A stretch of DNA of 64,000 bases from assembly GCA_002363385.1 (NCBI GenBank), contig DEVL01000004.1, forward strand, positions 363,179-427,178, given 5' to 3'. The notes beneath the pieces were generated by a model that was not told where the DNA came from, ran no database searches, and saw nothing but the letters and a program-made list of their open reading frames with translations. Source of the DNA: Stenotrophomonas maltophilia. GTDB lineage: Bacteria > Pseudomonadota > Gammaproteobacteria > Xanthomonadales > Xanthomonadaceae. How positions within the stretch are numbered: position 1 is the stretch's first letter; each line of letters begins with the position of its first letter. The translations under genes were made by a program, and so were the position numbers. Below, in pieces: positions 58,776 to 64,000 of this stretch.

Positions 58776-59864
58776 ATGCCTGAGCACCTGTCACTGCACC
58801 TGATCCAACCACCGCCCCCGCAGCCTGCCCGGCATCGCGGCGTGCTGCGTTGGCGTCCGTGGCTGTCCGCGCTGCTGCTGGCCAGCTTCTATGCGCTGCC
58901 GTGGCTGCGCTGGGACGGCCGCCAGGCAGTGCTGTTCGATCTGTCCGCGCGCCGCTTCGATCTGTTCGGCTGGACACTGTGGCCGCAGGATGTGGGCGTG
59001 CTGCTGGGCTTGATCGCCGTGCTGGCCACCGCGCTGGTGCTGTTGACCAACCTCGCCGGCCGGGTGTGGTGCGGGTATGCCTGCCCCCAGACGCTGTGGA
59101 GCCGGCTGTTCCGCTGGATTGACCAAGGCAGCACGCGCTGGCTGCCCTCGCCTGGTGCCGCCCGGATCGCCCGGCACGCGCTGTGGGCACTCGTGGCGGG
59201 CTGGACCGGCATCACGTTCGTCGGCTTCTTCAGCCCGATGCACGGCCTGGTCGGCAACCTCTGGCCGCTGGCCTGGAACGGATGGGAGACCTTCTGGATC
59301 GTGTTCTACACCGCGGCCACCTGGGGCAATGCCGGCTTCCTGCGCGAGCAGGTATGCCGCGATCTGTGCCCGTACGCGCGCATCCACGGCGCGTTCTGTG
59401 ACAGCGATACGCCGCGCATGCAGTACCACGCACGGCGCGGCGAGCCGCGCGGACCCCGCGTGGCCGGCCTCGGCGGGATCGACGCGCGGGGGCGCGGCCT
59501 GCTCGATCCGACCAGTGCCAGCGACTACGCCTTCCGGGCCGCGCACGAAGCAATCGCCGGGCCGATGCCGCACTTCAGCGCTGATCGTCTCGGCGATTGC
59601 CTGGACTGCGGCGCCTGCACCAGCGCGTGCCCGATGGGCCTGGATGTGCGCGCAGGCCCATTCCCGGACTGCATCGGCTGCGGTGCCTGCGTGGAGGCGT
59701 GCGATGCGCGCCTGCAGGCCTGGCAATTCCCTTCAGGGCTGCTGCGCTACGCCAGCGACAACGCCCTGCAGCAGCGCTCTCGCCGCTGGCTGCGTCCGCG
59801 CACGCTCGCAGCCGCCGGCACGCTGCTGGCGCTGCTGGCTATCGGTGTTCATCACCTCGTGTAA
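58776..59864 (+). CDS. CcoG/FixG-like 4Fe-4S ferredoxin, C-terminally short
   Basis: Protein of 362 residues. Transmembrane helices and conserved Cys motifs of CcoG are seen: VWCGYACPQTLW, then CRDLCPYARIHGAFCDSDT, and a double 4Fe-4S cluster CLDCGACTSACPMGLDVR / CIGCGACVEACDARL. CcoG reduces copper for cbb3 oxidase assembly. Typical CcoG is about 470-500 residues; this one ends after a last helix (about 340-360) and lacks the periplasmic FixG C-terminal domain. No ccoNOP genes are adjacent. ATG at 58776 is used; GTG at 58770 is an alternative. Confidence 0.88.
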   Translation: MPEHLSLHLIQPPPPQPARHRGVLRWRPWLSALLLASFYALPWLRWDGRQAVLFDLSARRFDLFGWTLWPQDVGVLLGLIAVLATALVLLTNLAGRVWCGYACPQTLWSRLFRWIDQGSTRWLPSPGAARIARHALWALVAGWTGITFVGFFSPMHGLVGNLWPLAWNGWETFWIVFYTAATWGNAGFLREQVCRDLCPYARIHGAFCDSDTPRMQYHARRGEPRGPRVAGLGGIDARGRGLLDPTSASDYAFRAAHEAIAGPMPHFSADRLGDCLDCGACTSACPMGLDVRAGPFPDCIGCGACVEACDARLQAWQFPSGLLRYASDNALQQRSRRWLRPRTLAAAGTLLALLAIGVHHLV

Positions 59865-59916
59865 TGCCGGTGTTCCCCAACGGCATCCGGAAGCGATCCC
59901 GGTCCCCCGACCGGTC

Positions 59917-60165
59917 TCAGCGCACGCGGGCGCGTGCACTCCTGGGCGGCACCAGTTGCGCACGGCGCACGATGCCGAGCTGTTCGATGACCAGGGCCAA
60001 CTCATTGGTGACACGTGTTCGCGCGGTGCCTTGGGCGGGCGGTACCAACCGCTCGAGCACACGCTGGTAGGTGGACCAGAATTCCGGGCCGCAGCCATGT
60101 TTCACATAGCTGGCTTCCAGCTCGGATCGCACTCCGTCAGCCAAGTCATGTACGCCGTAATCCAT
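59917..60165 (-). CDS. Hypothetical protein, 82 residues
   Basis: Small soluble protein. The start at 60165 has a strong ribosome site (GGAGG). The sequence HDLADGVRSELEASYVKHGCGPEFWSTYQRVLERLV followed by a helix NELALVIEQLGIVRR looks like a folded helical protein, and the C-terminus is basic. No family is recognised. It converges with the CcoG-like gene and lies on the same strand as the second BLUF gene, 259 bp downstream of it. Confidence 0.65.
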   Translation of the reverse strand: MDYGVHDLADGVRSELEASYVKHGCGPEFWSTYQRVLERLVPPAQGTARTRVTNELALVIEQLGIVRRAQLVPPRSARARVR

Positions 60166-60328
60166 ACGACCTCCGTGGGACTTGCTCTGCTTCAGGGACG
60201 ACAGACACCCGGGCGAGATTGATTCACTTCGGGTTCACTTAAAATTTGCACGGTCTTCGCAGTAAGTCAATTACCGGGACTGCCCGCATTCCCTACATGC
60301 TGAACAATTCAGAATCGGCGTCCCCCGG

Positions 60329-60345
60329 GGTTTCATCATGAAACC
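60329..60345. repeat. Inverted repeat between BLUF copy 2 and the 82-residue gene
   Basis: GGTTTCAT-C-ATGAAACC is a perfect palindrome with a single central base. The shape fits an operator for the 82-residue gene more than a terminator. No known regulator matches with confidence. Confidence 0.4.
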
Positions 60346-60424
60346 AGGGTGGTGACAGGAATATGTCACCGCCCCGTACTGCGGTGCGTGCCAGCGCCAG
60401 CGTTTCAGCGTTGCCCGCCCAGCG

Positions 60425-60880
60425 TCAGCGCAACGGCGCGGAATCGGGCGCACTGCTGGTGGGAAGATGCGGAGCGACAAAGCGCAACAGGCACTCCATG
60501 GCGCTTTGCGGGGGGGGGCCGCCGCGGACCGCATCGGCGAATGCCTGCCAGTCTGCCGATGCCAACTGCTTGATCAGCGCGGGCTCCACACCCAGCCACC
60601 GCATGCTCCAATACGGAAAGTACCGCTTCGGCACGCGCGCCCGGCCCAACTCGATGATGCCCCGGTGACTGCGCGCCTGCAGCACCCGCTCGTGCACCGC
60701 CGATACCCCGTCATCCGGGCCTTCGAAGTACTGCAGGAACCGGTCACCATCGTAGAGCAGCACTCCAGTAACCCCGGCCAGGCTGTTGAAGCGCACCGCA
60801 TCATCGACCAGTGCGTCGAGATGCTCGGCGGACAACGGACCCGCAACGTCGCTGACATACGCGACTGCACACAGGGGCAT
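60425..60880 (-). CDS. BLUF-domain blue-light sensor, copy 2
   Basis: Protein of 151 residues, the same length as copy 1 (51717-52172) and clearly paralogous. It shares MPL.AVAYVSD, FN..AGVTGVL, DG.RFLQYFEGP-DGV and the Trp-Ser-Met (YWSMRW) site. Tyr, Asn, Gln, Trp and Met of the flavin hydrogen-bond network are all kept. The C-terminal half differs from copy 1. A run of nine C residues on the coding strand (60510-60518) encodes part of GGPPP. The start at 60880 has GGAG upstream. It is followed by a hybrid histidine kinase gene in the opposite upstream direction on the same strand. Confidence 0.93.
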   Translation of the reverse strand: MPLCAVAYVSDVAGPLSAEHLDALVDDAVRFNSLAGVTGVLLYDGDRFLQYFEGPDDGVSAVHERVLQARSHRGIIELGRARVPKRYFPYWSMRWLGVEPALIKQLASADWQAFADAVRGGPPPQSAMECLLRFVAPHLPTSSAPDSAPLR

Positions 60881-61023
60881 GGGACAAACTCCAACGGCTT
60901 CAAAGTGAATATGCTGGCACTTTCAGGTAGGTAAATAAACCGGCTGTCTGAAGCGTTCAGAACATGGCGGACAATCGCAGGGAACTACCCACCGATCTTT
61001 CGCTGTCTGCCCTCCTGCCACCG

Positions 61024-63081
61024 TCATTGCGCCGGGGCGGACATCGAACGACGTACCGCCTCACTGAATGCATCCAGCAGGAAGGGTTTGGCGATCATGG
61101 CCATGCCGTTGTCGAGAAACGCGGACCGTTCCTGCGCCTTCTCCGCATAGCCGGTCATGAACAACACCGGCAGCGCCGGGCGGGATTGACGCGCGATCTC
61201 GGCCAACTGGCGGCCGTTGAGGCCCGGCAGCCCGACGTCGGTGATCAACAGATCGATCTTCTTCGACGAAGCAAGGATCGGAATCGCGCCGTCGGCATCC
61301 TCCACGACCTCGGCGGTGTAGCCGAGCTCTTCCAGCACCACCGTCACCAGCATGCGTACCTGCGCATCGTCTTCCACCACCAGGATCGACTGACCGGCGC
61401 CCAACGAGACCGGCTGCGCATTGGCGGCCTCTTTTTCGGTGGGGGCGTCATGCACCACCGGCATGAACAGCGAGACCGTGGTGCCCTGCCCCGGCGTGGA
61501 ATCCACGGTGATGTGGCCACCGGACTGCTGCATGAACCCATAGATCATGGACATGCCCAACCCTGTTCCCTTGCCGATCGGTTTGGTGGTGAAGAACGGC
61601 TCGAAAATACGTTCCACCACTTCGGGCGGCATGCCGGTGCCGGAGTCGGACACGGCGACGAGCGCATATTCACCGGCCGGCACGGCAAGCATCTGGCCTT
61701 CTTCCACGTCCACGTGCGCGGTCCGCAGGGTCAGCTCGCCGCCATCGGGCATCGCGTCGCGGGCGTTGATGGCCAGATTGAGCAGCGCGCTCTCGAACTG
61801 GTTGCTGTCCAGGTTGGCGCGCAACGGCGTGTCGCTGAGTGCGGTGCGGATGCGGATCGTCTCGCCCAGCGTGCTGCGCAGCAGATGCTGTGTCGAGCCG
61901 ACCAATTCGTTGAGATCGACCGTTCTGGAATCCAGCGACTGCCGGCGGGAGAACGCCAGCAGCCGCTGCGTCAAGGCCGCTGCCCGCTGGCTGGAGGCGG
62001 TGGCCGCGTCCAGAAAACGTTCCAGGCCATCCATCCGCCCCATCTCCAGACGCATGCGCACGATATCCAGCGACGACAGGATGCCGGTCAACATGTTGTT
62101 GAAGTCGTGGGCGATACCGCCGGTCAGCTGCCCAATCGCGTCCATCTTCTGCGACTGGCGCAGCGCAGCTTCGCTGGCTTCTCGCGCGGCCATCTGACGC
62201 TCCAGTTCGGCGGTGCGTTCTGCCACCATCGCCTCCAGATCGGAAGCGTGCTGCTGACTGGTTTCCAGTGCCAGCTTGGACGCCGTGACATCGGTGACGA
62301 ATACATGGAATCCGTCCGGCTCGCCGTCTGCGTTGAAGCGCGGCGAGTAGCGGATTTCGCTGTCGCGGCGGCGGCCGTCACTGAAGGGCCAATTGACTTC
62401 GAACATGATGTGCTCGCCCGCCATCGCGCGCTCGATCATCGGCCGACGCGTCGCCCATATCTCCTCGCCGAACACCTCGGGCACGCGCTTGCCGATCACC
62501 TCCGAGACGGGGCGCTCGAACCAGGATTCATACGCCTTGTTTGCAAAACGATACTGAAGATCGCGGTCGATGAAGGCAATCAGGACCGGCATGGCATCGG
62601 CGACCAGGCGCAGCTCGGCCTCGCTGCGCTCCAGCGCCGCACGGCTGTCGGCCAGCGCGCGCATCTGATCACGGACCAGGAACTGCTTGTCACGGGCGCG
62701 CAGCGCACTGCGCACTGAACTGAGCAGCGAGCTGCTGCCAAGCGGCCGATCCAGCTCGACGATGTTGAGTGCCAGTTGCAGGTCGGGATCGGCCAACGGA
62801 CGCTTTTTCGAGCGGGGCGAGCGCAACAGGATGAACGGAATATCCGACCATGACGGCTGCCGGGACAGCGGCTCCAGCAGCACACCGGCACCCTTGGTGA
62901 CAGCTTCCTCGGTCACCACCACCGCGCCCACGTCACCGTCGAGCGCGTCGACCAGCCCCGACAGGCTGTCGTGGATCGTGGTCCTCAGCCCAGCGGCATT
63001 GAGCACGGAGGCGATGCTGTGCGCATCGCGGCCAAACGGCGCAACGATGTGCACCACGCCGGAAGCGTCGTCATTCTCCAC
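61024..63081 (-). CDS. Hybrid sensor histidine kinase (pseudo-receiver, PAS, HisKA, HATPase, REC)
   Basis: Protein of 685 residues, cytoplasmic (no transmembrane helix). An N-terminal receiver-like domain (about 5-130) has no phospho-acceptor Asp where GAVVVTEEAV occurs. A PAS domain follows (about 155-275), then a short coiled coil, HisKA with His in GGIAHDFNNMLTG (about 324), HATPase (NLAINARDAMPDGG, GTGLGMSM) and a C-terminal receiver with Asp near 615 in LLITDVGLPG. The start is GTG at 63081, overlapping the KaiC-like gene by 11 bases, so the two are coupled. Confidence 0.93.
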   Translation of the reverse strand: MENDDASGVVHIVAPFGRDAHSIASVLNAAGLRTTIHDSLSGLVDALDGDVGAVVVTEEAVTKGAGVLLEPLSRQPSWSDIPFILLRSPRSKKRPLADPDLQLALNIVELDRPLGSSSLLSSVRSALRARDKQFLVRDQMRALADSRAALERSEAELRLVADAMPVLIAFIDRDLQYRFANKAYESWFERPVSEVIGKRVPEVFGEEIWATRRPMIERAMAGEHIMFEVNWPFSDGRRRDSEIRYSPRFNADGEPDGFHVFVTDVTASKLALETSQQHASDLEAMVAERTAELERQMAAREASEAALRQSQKMDAIGQLTGGIAHDFNNMLTGILSSLDIVRMRLEMGRMDGLERFLDAATASSQRAAALTQRLLAFSRRQSLDSRTVDLNELVGSTQHLLRSTLGETIRIRTALSDTPLRANLDSNQFESALLNLAINARDAMPDGGELTLRTAHVDVEEGQMLAVPAGEYALVAVSDSGTGMPPEVVERIFEPFFTTKPIGKGTGLGMSMIYGFMQQSGGHITVDSTPGQGTTVSLFMPVVHDAPTEKEAANAQPVSLGAGQSILVVEDDAQVRMLVTVVLEELGYTAEVVEDADGAIPILASSKKIDLLITDVGLPGLNGRQLAEIARQSRPALPVLFMTGYAEKAQERSAFLDNGMAMIAKPFLLDAFSEAVRRSMSAPAQ

Positions 63082-64000
63082 TGGTATGGCCCAGCAGATG
63101 CGCCGTATTGCCGACGAACTCTGGCGTACCCGTCAGGATTCCCTTGAACTCATTGAGTGGCGCACTGAGCGAAATGCCCTTGCCATCGATCTTCAGCTCA
63201 CGGATCGTGTTCTCGTGCGCACCGCCGCGATTCTTGATGACCGAGATCGCCTTGCGGATGCGCCCCTGCGATTCGAAGAAGCGGAACAGCACGACCGAAT
63301 CGGCGATATAGGAGACGTTGAGATTGCCGGTCGACATCGTGCCGACCAGGCCATGCTGCGGATTGATCAGGATCGTCGCCACGCCCCTCTGGTTGAGATA
63401 GGACAGCATCTCGTGCAGCTGGAGCATCAACTGCTTCTCCTGCGGCATCGCGGTGACGTAGCCGTTGAGGCTGTCGATCACCAGCAGCCTGCACTGGCGC
63501 TCCTCGACCGCACGCCGCATGTTCCAGGCAAACTCCCCCGGCGAAATCTCGGCCGGGTCCACCTGCTGGATCTCCAGCAGGCCCGACGCCAGGTGCTTGC
63601 TGAGATCGATGTCCAGCGATTCCGCACGGGCCAGCAGGGTACCGATGCGCTCATCGAATTCGAAGATGCAGCAGTGTTCACCGCGCTCGCAGGCGGCCCA
63701 GACATATTGAAGCGCCACGTTGGTCTTGCCGCTGCCGGCGGGGCCGGTGATCAAGGTGCTGGTGCCCCGCAGCGGCCCGCCGCCGAGCAGGCTGTCGATC
63801 TCGGCCACCCCGCTGCTGATGGGCGTACCGACGAATTTTGCGTGGTGGTCCGAGGCGATCAACCGCGGGAAAACCTCCAGGCCGCCTTCGCGGATGGTCA
63901 TGTCGTGATAGCCGGCGGTGAAGTTCACGCCGCGCAGTTTCTGTACATGCATGCGCCGCCGCGCAGGGCCGAAATCCAGTGTCAGGCGTTCGAGCGAGAC
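63071..64000 (-). CDS. KaiC-like RecA-family ATPase (5' part outside window)
   Basis: The last 309 codons are visible; the gene continues past the right edge. The visible part ends a first KaiC domain (LDFGPARRRMHVQKLRGVNF and GYHDMTI) and includes a complete second domain with Walker A ITGPAGSGKTNVAL, the FEFDE segment where KaiC has its catalytic Glu, and Walker B RLLVIDSLNGY. In heterotrophic bacteria KaiC homologues occur without KaiA/KaiB and often next to histidine kinases; a role in stress or phosphorelay control is proposed but not settled. Coupled to the hybrid kinase by an 11-base overlap. Confidence 0.92.
   Translation of the reverse strand, partial: VSLERLTLDFGPARRRMHVQKLRGVNFTAGYHDMTIREGGLEVFPRLIASDHHAKFVGTPISSGVAEIDSLLGGGPLRGTSTLITGPAGSGKTNVALQYVWAACERGEHCCIFEFDERIGTLLARAESLDIDLSKHLASGLLEIQQVDPAEISPGEFAWNMRRAVEERQCRLLVIDSLNGYVTAMPQEKQLMLQLHEMLSYLNQRGVATILINPQHGLVGTMSTGNLNVSYIADSVVLFRFFESQGRIRKAISVIKNRGGAHENTIRELKIDGKGISLSAPLNEFKGILTGTPEFVGNTAHLLGHTSGE

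Noticed and set aside
60245..60260. Sigma-54-like sequence (TTGCAC-N5-TCGCA) on the plus strand
   Set aside because: Two key bases differ from TGGCAC-N5-TTGCA, and no plus-strand gene starts downstream.

Overview
The window is a GC-rich chromosomal segment from a gammaproteobacterium of the Xanthomonadaceae (Lysobacteraceae), most likely Stenotrophomonas or a close relative. Three things point there. A perfect 19-bp xanthomonad-type LexA palindrome precedes lexA. Several palindromic repeats carry a GTAG head, as in the SMAG elements described from Stenotrophomonas. The core gene orders (lexA-recA-recX-alaS-csrA-tRNA-Ser; hfq-hflX; miaA-folP-ftsH-rlmE; pyrG-kdsA-eno-ftsB-ispD-ispF-truD; surE-pcm-nlpD) fit this family. 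Most of the window is ordinary core genome, with no prophage, transposase or CRISPR array.

Layout. 0-8.2 kb is an accessory-like stretch: lipoprotein hydrolase, a LysR regulator divergent from a pirin, a TonB-dependent siderophore receptor, an exported aldo/keto reductase, an ankyrin protein and a VOC protein. 8.2-14.1 kb holds tRNA-Ser, csrA, alaS, recX, recA and lexA. 14.3-23.9 kb holds ubiB, pncC, hflX, hfq, miaA, folP, two small envelope genes, ftsH and rlmE. 23.9-35.4 kb holds yhbY, an Mth938-domain protein, nlpD, a DedA-like protein, pcm, surE, an Smr protein, truD, ispF, ispD, ftsB, eno, a small membrane protein, kdsA and pyrG. 35.4-43 kb holds a small secreted protein with a structured 3' region, parE, a GNAT gene, a Pit phosphate-transport pair, a CNNM/CorC-type magnesium transporter gene and an ExoD-like gene. 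43-51.4 kb is a mixed set of redox, tRNA-modification and sugar-nucleotide genes. 51.7-64 kb is signalling and microaerobic metabolism: two BLUF photoreceptor-type proteins, a TraB/GumN protein, a chemoreceptor, tRNA-Leu, hemN, a truncated haemoglobin, a short CcoG-like ferredoxin, a hybrid histidine kinase and a KaiC-like ATPase that runs off the right edge.

Main observations. (1) A 37-codon, proline-rich upstream ORF (40978-41091) precedes and overlaps the GTG start of the CNNM/CorC gene. Its N-terminus, acidic residues then alternating prolines then arginines, resembles the enterobacterial MgtL leader peptide that senses magnesium ahead of mgtA. It is the best candidate here for an undescribed regulatory system. 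(2) A predicted four-way-junction RNA with its own terminator lies downstream of a small secreted-protein gene (35722-35832). (3) Three perfect hairpins stand in tandem at the 3' end of ubiB. (4) FNR/Anr-like sites link hemN, the truncated haemoglobin and the CcoG-like gene. (5) Two BLUF proteins sit close to a KaiC/hybrid-kinase pair. (6) A sigma-28-like promoter precedes a poly-HAMP chemoreceptor that ends in a CheR-tethering pentapeptide.
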